From Bog-473 sp963834405 (GTDB lineage Bacteria; Actinomycetota; Acidimicrobiia; Acidimicrobiales; RAAP-2), in assembly GCA_963834405.1 (NCBI GenBank), contig CAWIBX010000002.1:124001-188000 (forward strand): a stretch of DNA of 64,000 nucleotides, written 5' to 3'. The position numbers were made by a program, and so were the translations under genes. Every line of letters begins with the position of its first letter. Within the stretch, counting starts at the first letter, position 1. This document shows, piece after piece, positions 36,652-47,376 of this stretch. The notes beneath the pieces are model-generated. The model was given only the letters and a program-made list of their open reading frames with translations, had not been told where the DNA came from and searched no databases.

Positions 36652-36763
36652 CGGAGAGTGCCAGACCCTGGGGCCCGGAGGTCGTGCCCGGCGCCCGCAG
36701 CGGCGTGGGCGGCCCGGACGGCGCGCGGCGCTCAGGCGATCCGGCGATCGGGCGCTCAGCCCG

Positions 36764-38281
36764 TCAGGGCAGCGGCATGGTCGGCACGGCGGCCCCGGCG
36801 GACGCCGCCCGGCGCCGGTGGGCGCGCCGCCCGCTGACGTTGGCCGCCATCTTCGTGAGCAGCGTGAGCTCGTCGGCCATCTCGCTCGCCAGGCCGGGCG
36901 GGTCGGGCACCGCGGTGGCGCAGGCGTTGACGCCGACGAAGAGGGAGCCGAGATACGACTGCACCGTCACGTTGAGAGCCACGCCGTCCACGACCGGTCC
37001 GAGTGGGTAGAGGTTCTGGAGGCGCATCCCGGCGAAGTAGAGCGGGAAGTCCGGGCCCGGGACGTTCGAGATCATCAGGTTACTGGCCCGCAGGCGCCGC
37101 ACCAGCCCGGCGCGCACGCCCAGCTGGATCACCGGCCGCGCTACCGCGGGAGGGATGGCGTCCGCCAGCAGCGACGCCATGGGACCGAAGCCCACCGCGC
37201 GCTCCTGCCCCTTGCAGCAATCGCTGGCCTCGATGACGGTGCGCAGGCGTTCCAGGGGCGTCTTCTTGTCGTTGGCCAGCGGGACGAACATGGCCGAGAG
37301 GCGGTTGCCCAGGGCCGGCGGCGGTCCGCCGGCTTCCTCGCCGTCCTCCGCACCCGGCGCGTCCTCGGCGCGGACAGACACCGGGATCACGGCGATCAGC
37401 GGGCTGTCGGTGTCCTGCCCCTGCGCGATCAGGTGGTGGCGCAGCGCCCCCGAGCACACGGCGAGCACCACGTCGTTGATGGTGGCGCCGAAGCGCTCCT
37501 TGAGGGTACGCACTTCGGCCAGGTCGAGCTCCGCGAACGCCACCTCCCGCCTGGGCCCGACCTGGGTCTCGAAGGTGGCCGGCGCGCCGCCGGGGATGGA
37601 GATCGGGCCGGTGGCGCTGTCGACGGCGCGCCGCACCAGACGCACCGCGGTGTGGCCGAGCTCGCGGGTGGCCCGCAGCGTGCGCATCGGGCTGGAGACA
37701 ATGTTCGGCACGGCGTCACTCACAAGGCGCGCGGGGGACGGCAGCGGCGCCGGGTTCCAGGCCCCTGCGCCGGCGCCGGCGCCCTCGAGGTCGTCGCTGC
37801 TCTCCGGCGTCACGTCGAGGAAGCGCGCCAGGAGCTCCGCCCCCGCCACGCCGTCGATCACCGAGTGGTGCACCTTGGCGATCAGTCCGACCAACCCGCC
37901 GTCCAGACCTTCGAGCACGTGCATCTCCCAGGGCGGCTGATCCGGTGCCAGCGGGCGCTCCAGGACCTTGGCCACCTGGTTGGCGTACTCGCGCTCACCC
38001 CCCGGCGCGGGCAGCGCCACGCGGAACAAGTGGTTGTCCAGATCGAACTCCGGGTCGTCCACCCAGCGCGGATGATCGAGGCCGAAGGGAACGGTCATCA
38101 GCCGGCGGCGGAACGGCGGCACCACCGACAGGCGCGAGGCGATCCGGTCCCGTACCCGTGCGAAGGAGTAGCCGCCCTTGACGGTCGACGGGTCGAAGAC
38201 GCAGGCGTACGCGACCTCCATGGGGGTCTCGGGGGTGTCCGAGTAGATGAACATCGGATCGATGCCGTTCATTCTCTGCAT
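36764..38281 (-). CDS. Wax ester synthase/diacylglycerol acyltransferase (WS/DGAT)
   Basis: A bifunctional O-acyltransferase that makes triacylglycerol or wax esters from acyl-CoA, typical of lipid-storing actinobacteria. The 505-residue protein has the N-terminal catalytic domain with the active-site motif HHSVIDG (His138-His139 to Gly144) and the C-terminal DUF1298 domain (ISNVPGPDFPLYFAGMRLQNLYPLGPVVDGVALNV). Usual features such as PPWEMHVLEGL before the active site are present. ATG at 38281. About 270 bp of non-coding DNA separates it from argH upstream. Confidence 0.92.
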   Translation of the reverse strand: MQRMNGIDPMFIYSDTPETPMEVAYACVFDPSTVKGGYSFARVRDRIASRLSVVPPFRRRLMTVPFGLDHPRWVDDPEFDLDNHLFRVALPAPGGEREYANQVAKVLERPLAPDQPPWEMHVLEGLDGGLVGLIAKVHHSVIDGVAGAELLARFLDVTPESSDDLEGAGAGAGAWNPAPLPSPARLVSDAVPNIVSSPMRTLRATRELGHTAVRLVRRAVDSATGPISIPGGAPATFETQVGPRREVAFAELDLAEVRTLKERFGATINDVVLAVCSGALRHHLIAQGQDTDSPLIAVIPVSVRAEDAPGAEDGEEAGGPPPALGNRLSAMFVPLANDKKTPLERLRTVIEASDCCKGQERAVGFGPMASLLADAIPPAVARPVIQLGVRAGLVRRLRASNLMISNVPGPDFPLYFAGMRLQNLYPLGPVVDGVALNVTVQSYLGSLFVGVNACATAVPDPPGLASEMADELTLLTKMAANVSGRRAHRRRAASAGAAVPTMPLP

Positions 38282-38552
38282 GAGCGCTCCACTTTATGGC
38301 GACGTCAGTGGATGGGAACCGACCTCGAGTTGCCGGGCGTCGGGACTTCGCCCCTCTCCCTACAGGACTACAGCACTGCGCGCAGCGGCACAACGGCCCA
38401 AGGGAATCTTTATCTTCCGTTTACCTGACTGTCGCCATACACAGGGATTTCGCCGCGTAACCGCCATTCGTGCAACGGATCACACACGTAGGGACGCCAC
38501 CCGTTCACGCGTGCGCGGACCCCCGCGTCAGAACCCGCGTTCCAACTAACTT

Positions 38553-39949
38553 CTAACTGCTGGCCCCCGGCCGCCATTGGGCCAGCCGCGTCCGGTCCAC
38601 CTCGCGCCGGCGGGCGAAGCGCTCCGTCTGCTCCCCGACCGGCCCCGGGCCGGCCCCTCCCGGGGTCCGCCGACGTGTCACCGCCACACCGGGCTCCAGG
38701 AGATCAACGGCAGCCTCACCCAATTCTGGATGCGCCGCGACGAGTTCGTTGAGCGGCACGTGGCGCTCGAGCGACTCACGCACGAGGCCACCGATCAACG
38801 CGTGGGCCTGGCGGAAGGGCATGCCCTGCTCGACAAGAAACTCGGCCAGGTCGATGGCGGAGGCGGCCGGGCCGTCCGCCGCCGCCTGCATGCGCTCCTC
38901 GTTCCACGTCACGGTCTCGTACAGGCCCTGCAGCGCGATCAGTATGCGCCGCATCTGCACGACGGCGTCGAACAGTGGCTCCTTGTCCTCTTGGAGGTCG
39001 CGGTTGTACGCGAGCGGAAGGCCCTTGAGCGTGACGAGCACTGCGTTGAGGTGCCCGATCAGTCGGCCCGTCTTGCCGCGGGCCAGCTCGGCCACGTCGG
39101 GGTTCTTCTTCTGCGGGAGCATGGAGCTGCCCGTGGCGTACGCGTCGTCGAGCGTGCAGAAGCCGAACTCCTCGGTCGACCACAGCACGATCTCCTCCCC
39201 CATGCGCGAAAGGTGCACCGCGAGCAGCGCAAGGTCGAACAGCGATTCCGCCACGAAATCACGGTCCGAGACGGCGTCGAGCGAGTTCTCGAAGCGGCCG
39301 TGAAACCCGAGCTCGGCCGCCACGTAGTCCGGATCGAGCGGGAGCGACGAGCCCGCCAGCGCGCCGGCGCCGAGCGGCGAGACGTTGAGCCGGTCGACCG
39401 TCGTCAGGAGCCGGTCGACGTCGCGGGCCAGCGCCCACCCGTGCGCCAGCAGGTGGTGGGCGAGCAGGACCGGCTGCGCGCGCTGCATGTGCGTGTAGCC
39501 GGGCAGGTAGACGTCCGCCGCCTCGCGGGCGCGCTGGGCCAGCGTGTCCTGCAGCGCCATGATCTCCTCGGCCACGGAGACGAGCGAGCGCCGGCACCAC
39601 AGGCGCAGGTCCGTCGCCACCTGGTCGTTGCGGCTGCGCCCGGTGTGCAGCTTCGCCCCGACTTCGCCGGCCAGCTCGGTGACGCGCCGTTCGACCGCGG
39701 TGTGCACGTCCTCGTCGCCGGGTGCGAAGCGGAAGGCGCCGGTGGTGATCTCCTCCTCGACGATGCCGAGTGCATCGAGGAGCGCCTGCACTTCGCTGTC
39801 GCTCAGGATCCCGGCCTTGCCCAGTCCCTTCACGTGCGCCCGGCTGCCGGCGAGGTCGTCGACGGCCAGCGTCTGGTCGAACGGCAGGCTGACCGTGAGG
39901 TCCGCCACCGATTCGGCCATGCCGGCCGATATCCGTCCCTCCCAGAGCG

Positions 39950-39953
<4 letters not shown>
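38553..39953 (-). CDS. argH: Argininosuccinate lyase
   Basis: Last step of arginine synthesis: splits argininosuccinate into arginine and fumarate. The 466-residue protein carries the superfamily signature GSSMLPQKKNPD, plus DEDVHTAVERRVTEL, HTGRSRNDQVATD and GYTHMQRAQP. Starts at ATG 39953, overlapping the argG stop by 4 bp. It closes the argCJBDFRGH operon. The C-terminal 40 residues after AVDLLEPGVAV are Pro/Gly/Arg-rich. Confidence 0.95.
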
Positions 39954-41224
<1,271 letters not shown>

Positions 41225-41226
41225 GT

Positions 41227-41754
41227 TCAGTCCCCGTCCTTCCCATTCAATGCGATCTTGTGCGCGACGGCAATGCCCGCGACGTCGCGCAACCGGCTCG
41301 CCATGACGCCGCCGCCGACCTCCTCGGCGGCGACCACCAGCACGGTGTCGTCTCCCGCCACCGTGCCCACGACGCCGTCCACGCCGCTGCGGTCGAGCGC
41401 GGAGCCGACCACGTGCGCCGAGCCCGGCGGCGTGCGCAGCACCACCAGGTTCCCCGAGTGCCCGACCTCGACCACCCACTCGCCGAGCACACGTCGGAGA
41501 TGGTCCTCCGGCGCGATCTGGTGCACCGGCAGCTCCGGCAGCGCGTACGCGGTCTCGCCCCCCGGCAGCCGCACCTTCACCGCGCCGAGATCCTCGAGGT
41601 CGCGCGACACCGTCGTCTGCGTGGCGTCGACGCCTTGGTCCGCCAGCAGCGCCACCAGCTGGGACTGGCTCGTCACCGGCTGCGACTCCAACAGCTTGGT
41701 GATGCGGTGCTGGCGCTGGTGCTTGGTCAGCCGCCCCGCACCCGGCCCGCTCAT
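41227..41754 (-). CDS. argR: Arginine repressor
   Basis: Arginine-sensing repressor of the pathway, a hexamer binding ARG boxes. The 175-residue protein has an N-terminal winged helix (about 10-75: LTKHQRQHRITKLLESQPVTSQSQLV, DATQTTVSRDLEDLGAVKV) and the C-terminal oligomerisation/arginine-binding domain with GSALDRSGVDGVVGTVAGDDTVLV. Encoded within the operon it is expected to control; an ARG-box-like site lies before argC at 47135-47147. Start overlaps the argF stop (ATGA). Confidence 0.94.
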   Translation of the reverse strand: MSGPGAGRLTKHQRQHRITKLLESQPVTSQSQLVALLADQGVDATQTTVSRDLEDLGAVKVRLPGGETAYALPELPVHQIAPEDHLRRVLGEWVVEVGHSGNLVVLRTPPGSAHVVGSALDRSGVDGVVGTVAGDDTVLVVAAEEVGGGVMASRLRDVAGIAVAHKIALNGKDGD

Positions 41755-42716
41755 CCGGCCCCTCCCCCGCCGCTCCCGCCGGCGCCGGCGCGGGCGCCCA
41801 CGGCCCAGGCCAGCACGCCCCGCATGGCCGTGCGACGGTGGGCGGCCTGGCGCCACACGACCGAGCGCGGCCCCTCGAGCACCAACTCGCTGATCTCCTC
41901 GCCCCGGTGCGCCGGCAGGCAGTGCAGCACCACGGCGTCGTCCGCGGCGTCCGCCACCAGGTCGTCGTCCACGGTGAAGCCCTCGAAGGCCCGCAGCCGC
42001 GCCGTCCGCTCCTCCTCCTGGCCCATGCTCGTCCACACGTCCGTGTAGAGCGCCGATGCACCCTTGGCCGCCTGCTGTGGATCGTCCGTCATCTGGACGG
42101 AGCCGCCTCGCCCGATCCGCTCCGCCTCGGCGCGGAGGGCTTGCACCTCGACGTCCCCGAACCCGTAGCCCGCCGGTGACGCGATCCGCACCTCCATCCC
42201 CTCGCGCAGCCCCGCCTTGGCCAGCGAACGCGACATGTTGTTGGCGTCACCGATGTAGGCGAGGGTGCGCCCGGCCAGCGGCTCCGGCCCGAGGACTTCG
42301 CGCAGGGTAATGACGTCCGCCACGGCCTGACACGGGTGCGCGGCGTCCGACAGCAGATTCACCACCGGCACGCCGAAGCCGCCGCGCTCGAGCGCCGCCG
42401 CCATGCGGAGCAGGAGCCCGTGGTCGAAGACCCGGGCGCACAGGACGCGGTGGTAGCAGGCGAGCGTGCGCGCGACGTCCTCCGCGGTCTCCCGCGTGTC
42501 GATCCCCACTTCGGCGCCCTGGATGTACACCGGGTGCCCGCCCAGGTCGACCACCGCCATCTCGGTTGAGTTGCGCGTGCGCGCCGAGGGTTTCTCGAAG
42601 AGCAGCGCGACGCCCTCACCCGCCAGGTGCTGCACGGGCGGCGACTGCACCGAGAGCGCGAGAACCTCGTCCCACGCCGCGGGATCGAGATCGTCGATGT
42701 CCAACAGGTCCGGCAC
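41751..42716 (-). CDS. argF: Ornithine carbamoyltransferase
   Basis: Forms citrulline from ornithine and carbamoyl phosphate. The 321-residue sequence has the carbamoyl-phosphate motif FEKPSARTRNST (SxRTR form), DAAHPCQAVADV, YIGDANNMSRSL and the ornithine loop HCLPAHRGEEI. Ends in a Gly/Ala-rich tail. ATG at 42716, 9 bp after the argD stop. Confidence 0.95.
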   Translation of the reverse strand: MPDLLDIDDLDPAAWDEVLALSVQSPPVQHLAGEGVALLFEKPSARTRNSTEMAVVDLGGHPVYIQGAEVGIDTRETAEDVARTLACYHRVLCARVFDHGLLLRMAAALERGGFGVPVVNLLSDAAHPCQAVADVITLREVLGPEPLAGRTLAYIGDANNMSRSLAKAGLREGMEVRIASPAGYGFGDVEVQALRAEAERIGRGGSVQMTDDPQQAAKGASALYTDVWTSMGQEEERTARLRAFEGFTVDDDLVADAADDAVVLHCLPAHRGEEISELVLEGPRSVVWRQAAHRRTAMRGVLAWAVGARAGAGGSGGGGAG

Positions 42717-42725
42717 GGTTCCGGT

Positions 42726-43943
42726 CTACTCCTTTCCGTCGTCTGCGCCGATGGCGCCTCTGACCCCGACCTCGCCCAGCACGTCGCGCAGGATGGCGAG
42801 TGCCGCGTCGATCTCGGTGTCGCGCACCAGCAGCGGCGGCGCGGCCCGGACGGCGTCGGGCCGGACGGCGTTGACCAGGAGCCCCCGGGCCAGAGCGGCG
42901 GCGGCGATCTCCTTCGCCGCCGGGGCGTCCAATTGCGCGGCCAGCAGCAGCCCGGCGCCCCGGACGGAGACCACCCCGGGGAGGGCCCGCAGCCCGTCGG
43001 CCAGGCGGGTCCCGGAGGCGCGGGCGCGGCCGCAGACGTCCTCGGACTCCATGACGGCGAGCGTCGCCTTGGCCGCCGCCAACGCCAGCGGCTGCCCGCC
43101 GAAGGTGGACCCGTGATCCCCCGGCCCGAACGCGGCCGCCACCTCGGCCCGGGCCCAGCAGGCGCCGACCGGCATGCCGTTGCCCAGGGCCTTCGCCATC
43201 GTCACCACGTCGGGCTCGAGGCCCTGCGCCTGGAACGCGAACCAGTGACCGGTGCGGCCCAACCCGGTCTGGATCTCGTCGAGCATCAACAATGCGTTGC
43301 GCTCGGTGCACAGCGAGCGGACGGCACCGAGGTAGTCCGAGCTCGGCACCACGACGCCGCCCTCGCCCTGAATCGGCTCGAGCAACACCGCGGCGACGGT
43401 GTCGGGATCGAGCGCCTTGTCGAGCGCGGCGACGTCGTCGTAAGGGACGTGGACGAACCCTTCGGGCAGGGGCAGGAAGGGCGCCTGCTTCTCCGGCTGG
43501 CCGGTCGCCGTCAGCGTGGCCAGCGTGCGGCCGTGGAAGGCGTTGTCGGCGCTGATCACCACGTGGCGCCCGCCCCCGGCCCAGCGCCGCGCCAGCTTCA
43601 AGGCGCACTCGTTGGCCTCGGCACCCGAGTTGGCGAAGAACACCTGACCGCCGGCCTGACCCGTCCCGCCGTTGACCAGGCGGTCGATCGTGCGCGCCAC
43701 CTCCGGTGCCAGGGCGTTGCCGTAGAGGTTCGACACGTGGCTGAGGGTCCGGGCCTGTTCGGCGACGGCCTCGGCGACGACGGGGTGGGCGTGGCCGAGC
43801 GACACCACCGCCAGCCCGGTGATGAAGTCGAGATACTCGTTGCCCGCGGCGTCGAAGAGGAGCGTCCCCTCCCCGCGCACGAAGGTCGCGGGGGGTTCGG
43901 CGTACGTGCGCATGAGCGCGCTGCGGTCGTCGGCGCCCGTCAC
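42726..43943 (-). CDS. argD: Acetylornithine aminotransferase
   Basis: PLP-dependent transamination of N-acetylglutamate semialdehyde. The 405-residue protein shows FFANSGAEANECALKLAR, the PLP aspartate in LLMLDEIQTGLGRTG, and the Schiff-base lysine in TMAKALGNGMPVGA, followed by GDHGSTFGGQPLA. GTG at 43943 overlaps the argB stop (GTGA). Confidence 0.94.
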   Translation of the reverse strand: MTGADDRSALMRTYAEPPATFVRGEGTLLFDAAGNEYLDFITGLAVVSLGHAHPVVAEAVAEQARTLSHVSNLYGNALAPEVARTIDRLVNGGTGQAGGQVFFANSGAEANECALKLARRWAGGGRHVVISADNAFHGRTLATLTATGQPEKQAPFLPLPEGFVHVPYDDVAALDKALDPDTVAAVLLEPIQGEGGVVVPSSDYLGAVRSLCTERNALLMLDEIQTGLGRTGHWFAFQAQGLEPDVVTMAKALGNGMPVGACWARAEVAAAFGPGDHGSTFGGQPLALAAAKATLAVMESEDVCGRARASGTRLADGLRALPGVVSVRGAGLLLAAQLDAPAAKEIAAAALARGLLVNAVRPDAVRAAPPLLVRDTEIDAALAILRDVLGEVGVRGAIGADDGKE

Positions 43944-44929
43944 GGCATCACCATGGTGCCGACGCCGGAGTCGGTGAATAGTTCGAGCAGCAACGCGTGG
44001 GGCACCCGCCCGTCCAGGATGTGGGCGCGCGCTACCCCGCCCCGGACGGCCCGCGCGCACGCTTCGACCTTGGGCATCATGCCGCCCTGCGCACCGCCAC
44101 TGCGGAGGATCTCGTCCACCACCTCGAGCGAGGCCTGGTGGATGACCGTCCTCGGGTCGTCGGCCACGACGCGCAGGCCCTCGGTGTCGGTCAAGAAGAT
44201 GAGTTTCTCCGCCTGCAGGGCCTCGGCCAGTGCGCCGGCGACGGTGTCCGCATTGATGTTGTAGGACTGTCCCGACTCGTCCGCCCCGATGGTGGCGACG
44301 ACGGGGATCAGCCCCTCCGCCACCAGGCGCTGCAGCATGGTCGGGTCGACGAGCGACACGTTGCCCACGAATCCGAGGTCCACGTTGGTCGGCGCCGCGG
44401 TGATGAGCTTGGCGTCCTCGCCCGACATCCCCACCGCCAGGGGCCCGTGCACGTTGATGGCCGACACGATGTCACGGTTCACCTTCCCGACCAGCACCAT
44501 GCGGGCGATGTCGAGCGTGTCGGCGTCCGTCACCCGGAGCCCGTTGCGGAACTCCGTCTCCTTGCCGAGCCGCGTCATCAGGTCGCCGATCTGGGGTCCC
44601 CCACCGTGCACCACGACGGGCAGAATGCCCACCGCACGCATGAGGACGACATCCTGCGCGAACGAGGCGAGCGCGTCCGCCCCGCCGGCGGCCCCGTCGT
44701 GCGCCTCACCGGCTCCGCCGGCCGCACCGCTCCCGGCGGCATGCAGCGCGTTCCCGCCGTACTTGACGACGACGATCTTTCCCCAGAAGCGGCGGATGTA
44801 GGGCAGCGCCTCGACCAAGACCGAGGCCGTCTTCTCCGCCGCCGCCTTCTGCGCCCGGGTGACCTTGCGCACAGCCGGTGCGGGCGCCTTCTCCGCGGCC
44901 GGGACCGGCACCTTGTCCGGCGCCGTCAC
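43940..44929 (-). CDS. argB: Acetylglutamate kinase
   Basis: Phosphorylates N-acetylglutamate, usually the feedback-controlled step. Core motifs: IVVVKYGGNA, VVHGGGPQIGDLM, the RNGLRVTDADTLDIARMVLVGKVNR block and NINADTVAGALAEALQAEKLIFLTD. At 329 residues it is longer than usual (about 290-300): an Ala/Pro/Lys-rich N-terminus (1-30) and an Ala/Gly-rich insertion at about 63-86, between the KYGGNA strand and the first helix. Overlaps argJ by 4 bp. Confidence 0.94.
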   Translation of the reverse strand: MTAPDKVPVPAAEKAPAPAVRKVTRAQKAAAEKTASVLVEALPYIRRFWGKIVVVKYGGNALHAAGSGAAGGAGEAHDGAAGGADALASFAQDVVLMRAVGILPVVVHGGGPQIGDLMTRLGKETEFRNGLRVTDADTLDIARMVLVGKVNRDIVSAINVHGPLAVGMSGEDAKLITAAPTNVDLGFVGNVSLVDPTMLQRLVAEGLIPVVATIGADESGQSYNINADTVAGALAEALQAEKLIFLTDTEGLRVVADDPRTVIHQASLEVVDEILRSGGAQGGMMPKVEACARAVRGGVARAHILDGRVPHALLLELFTDSGVGTMVMP

Positions 44930-46095
44930 GACGTGGTCCTGTTCTCGTCGATGTACCCGTAGCCGAGGTCGGTGCCCAGCACGACCGCCTCGCCCGGCCC
45001 GAGACCCAGCTCGCAGGTGATCTCGATGTGCCGGCCGGCCATGTGCGCCTTGACCGCCGCCTCGTCGTGTGCCGCGGCGACCCCGCCCGCACAGATGACC
45101 GTCCCGCCGTAGGCCACCGCGACCGAGTCCGGGTCGAACGGCGTCCCCGCCGAGCCCAGCTCGGAGACGATGCGCCCCCAGTAGGGGTCCTCACCGAAGA
45201 GGGAGCACTGCACGAGCATGGAGTCGGCCACCTTGCGGGCCGCCCGGTGTGCGTCCTCGTCGCTGCGTGCGCCGTGCACCCGGATGTGGGCCACCTTGGT
45301 GGCGCCCTCGGCGTCCACCACCATCTGTTCGGCCAGCGCCTGGCACGCCTCGGTCAGCGCGGCGGTGAAGGCGGCGGTGGGCGGCTCCAGGCCGCTTCCG
45401 TTGGCGAGAACGAGCACGGTGTCGTTGGTGGAGGTGCAGCCGTCCACCGTCATGGCGTTGAAGGACGCGTCGACGGCGTCCTGCAGCGCCGTCCGCAGCG
45501 TGGCCACGTCCACCTTGGCGTCCGTGGTGCACATTGCGAGCATGGTGGCCATGTTGGGCGCCAGCATGGCCGCGCCCTTCGCCATGCCGCCGACCGTGAA
45601 GCCGTCGCCGCGCACGACAACTTCTTTGGGGACGGTGTCGGTCGTCATGATGGCCTGCGCCACGCGGCGCGCACCCACCTCGTCGTCGGTGCGGGTGTCC
45701 ACGATGGACGCGAGCTGAGGTTCGACGACCTCGATCGGGAACGCAATGCCGATCAGACCGGTCTGACAGACCAGGATCTCGTCGGCTGCGGACCCGGTGC
45801 CCTTGGCGACGGCGGCGCACAGCCGTTCGGCTGCGTCACGTCCCGGCCGGCCGGTGGCGGCGTTGGCGTTGCCGGAGGTCAGCACGACGCCGGCGGCCTT
45901 GCCTCCTGTGGCCGCGAGGTGGTCCCGGCTCACCTGCACCGGCGCCGCGGCCGCAAGGTTGGCCGTGAAGACGCCCGCCGCCGGCACGGCCCGCCCGTCG
46001 GCCGTCGCCACCACCGCGACGTCGGGCGCGCCTCCCGCCTTGATCCCGGCCGGTCCCCCGGTCGCTACGAACCCCTGCGGGGCGGTGACGCTCAC
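44926..46095 (-). CDS. argJ: Glutamate N-acetyltransferase/amino-acid acetyltransferase
   Basis: Transfers the acetyl group from acetylornithine to glutamate, giving the cyclic acetyl pathway. The 389-residue precursor cleaves itself before Thr184 in KGAAMLAPNMATMLAMCTTDA; other family sites are VLTSGNANAATG, TDTVPKEVVV and TVDGCTSTNDTVLVLANG. GTG at 46095 overlaps the argC stop (GTGA). Confidence 0.95.
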   Translation of the reverse strand: MSVTAPQGFVATGGPAGIKAGGAPDVAVVATADGRAVPAAGVFTANLAAAAPVQVSRDHLAATGGKAAGVVLTSGNANAATGRPGRDAAERLCAAVAKGTGSAADEILVCQTGLIGIAFPIEVVEPQLASIVDTRTDDEVGARRVAQAIMTTDTVPKEVVVRGDGFTVGGMAKGAAMLAPNMATMLAMCTTDAKVDVATLRTALQDAVDASFNAMTVDGCTSTNDTVLVLANGSGLEPPTAAFTAALTEACQALAEQMVVDAEGATKVAHIRVHGARSDEDAHRAARKVADSMLVQCSLFGEDPYWGRIVSELGSAGTPFDPDSVAVAYGGTVICAGGVAAAHDEAAVKAHMAGRHIEITCELGLGPGEAVVLGTDLGYGYIDENRTTS

Positions 46096-47114
46096 GGGTA
46101 GAGCCCCGCTACCGGGAGGCCCATCGTCTCGGGCAACGAGAGAGCGGCATTGGCGCACTGGATGGCCTGGCCCGAGGCGCCCTTCACCAGGTTGTCGAGC
46201 GCGCACAGCACGAGCACCCAGCCCGTCCGGGGATCGACGCGCGCGGTGACGTGGGCCGTGTTGGAGCCCGCGGTGGCCTTGGTGGACGGCGGTGCCTCGG
46301 TGACCACGACGAAGGGTTCGTCGTCGTAGGCGTCGTGCAGTGTGTCGAGCACATCGGCCGTCGCCAGGTCCGGCCGTGCCGCCGACGAACGCGCGTAACA
46401 GGTGGCGAGGATGCCGCGCACCATGGGCGCGAGGTGCGGCGTGAAGAGCACCTGGGTTCCGAGAATCTGCTCCATCTCCGGCGTGTGCCGATGGTTCAGC
46501 AGGCCGTAGGCGACGAAGTCCTCGTCCACCGTGCCGAAGTGCAGCGTCTCCTTGAGCCCTCGTCCGGCGCCCGACACGCCGGAGGCGGCGTCCACGACGA
46601 TCCCGGCCGGCTCCACCAGGCCGGCCCGCAGCAACGGTGCCAGCGCCAGCCCCGCCGCCGTCGGGTAACAGCCGGCAGCGGCGACCAGGGTCGCGCCGGC
46701 CAGGCCCTCCCGGAACAGCTCGGGCAGGCCGTACACCGCGTCGGCCAAGAGTTCGGGCGTCGCGTGCGCCTCGCCGTACCACTGCGGGTAGAGGGTGGCG
46801 TCGCGCAGGCGGAAGTCGGCGGCGAGGTCGACCACCACTCCGACCCGTCCTCGGAGCTCGGGTACCAACCGCTGGGACTCCCCGTGCGGCAGGGCGCAGA
46901 ACACCAGGTCCAGTCCGTCGAGCCGGCCTGGGTCGAACGCTTCGTACACCAGCCCGGGGTACGCCGCCCGCAGCGAGGGGGTGTGCTCCCCCACGACCTG
47001 GCCGGCGTTGGCGTGGGCGGTGACGGCCGCCACCTCGAACTCGGGATGTCCGCTCAGCAGGCGCAACAGCTCCGCCCCGGTGTACCCCGACCCCCCCACG
47101 ATCCCGACTTTCAT
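46092..47114 (-). CDS. argC: N-acetyl-gamma-glutamyl-phosphate reductase
   Basis: NADPH-dependent reduction of acetylglutamyl phosphate. The 340-residue protein begins MKVGIVGGSGYTGAELLRLL and has the active-site cysteine in VAAAGCYPTAAGLAL, then GVSGAGRGLKETLHF and a C-terminal DNLVKGASGQAIQ. I take the ATG at 47114 because a -10 box lies 6 bp upstream of it, inside the codons that an ATG at 47129 would use. First gene of the arginine operon; transcript is probably leaderless. Confidence 0.94.
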   Translation of the reverse strand: MKVGIVGGSGYTGAELLRLLSGHPEFEVAAVTAHANAGQVVGEHTPSLRAAYPGLVYEAFDPGRLDGLDLVFCALPHGESQRLVPELRGRVGVVVDLAADFRLRDATLYPQWYGEAHATPELLADAVYGLPELFREGLAGATLVAAAGCYPTAAGLALAPLLRAGLVEPAGIVVDAASGVSGAGRGLKETLHFGTVDEDFVAYGLLNHRHTPEMEQILGTQVLFTPHLAPMVRGILATCYARSSAARPDLATADVLDTLHDAYDDEPFVVVTEAPPSTKATAGSNTAHVTARVDPRTGWVLVLCALDNLVKGASGQAIQCANAALSLPETMGLPVAGLYP

Positions 47115-47120
47115 CGCATC

Positions 47121-47147
47121 AGTATACATATATCTGCATATTCATGC
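47121..47147 (-). promoter_or_regulatory. argC promoter with ARG-box-like operator
   Basis: On the minus strand a -10 box TATACT (47121-47126) ends 6 bp before the argC ATG, so transcription should start at or near that A. Just upstream lies an imperfect palindrome at 47135-47147 (TGCATATTCATGC on the plus strand), which fits the TGCAT-N4-ATGCA form of actinobacterial ARG boxes. Binding there by ArgR would block RNA polymerase. No convincing -35 box is seen. Confidence 0.6.
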
Positions 47148-47159
47148 GATTCTGACCTC

Positions 47160-47372
47160 GGGCGGCCGCCCCGTGGTGGCTGTGACGGCCGGTCCGAACG
47201 GCGGTTACTGGTTCGCGGCCGCCGACGGCGGGGTCTTCAACTTCCGACGCGCGCCCTTCGTCGGGTCGCTCGCCGGCTCTTCGCTGGCCTCACCGGTCAT
47301 TGGCATGTTCTCCACTGCGGGGGGCACGGCTACACCCTGGTAGAGGGCAACGGCACCGCCAGCACGCGCTGA
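47160..47372 (+). pseudogene. Decayed fragment of a DGG-type repeat protein
   Basis: Reading VTAGPNGGYWFAAADGGVFNFRRAPFVGSL, then a shifted frame with GHGYTLVEGNGTASTR, the fragment matches the repeat unit GGYWLVASDGGVFxFGDAxFYGS known from large secreted actinobacterial proteins. It lacks a start, a signal peptide and the rest of the repeats, and the frame breaks near 47325. It is most likely the 3' remnant of a deleted gene between argC and the GNAT genes. Confidence 0.55.
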
Positions 47373-47376
47373 GCCC

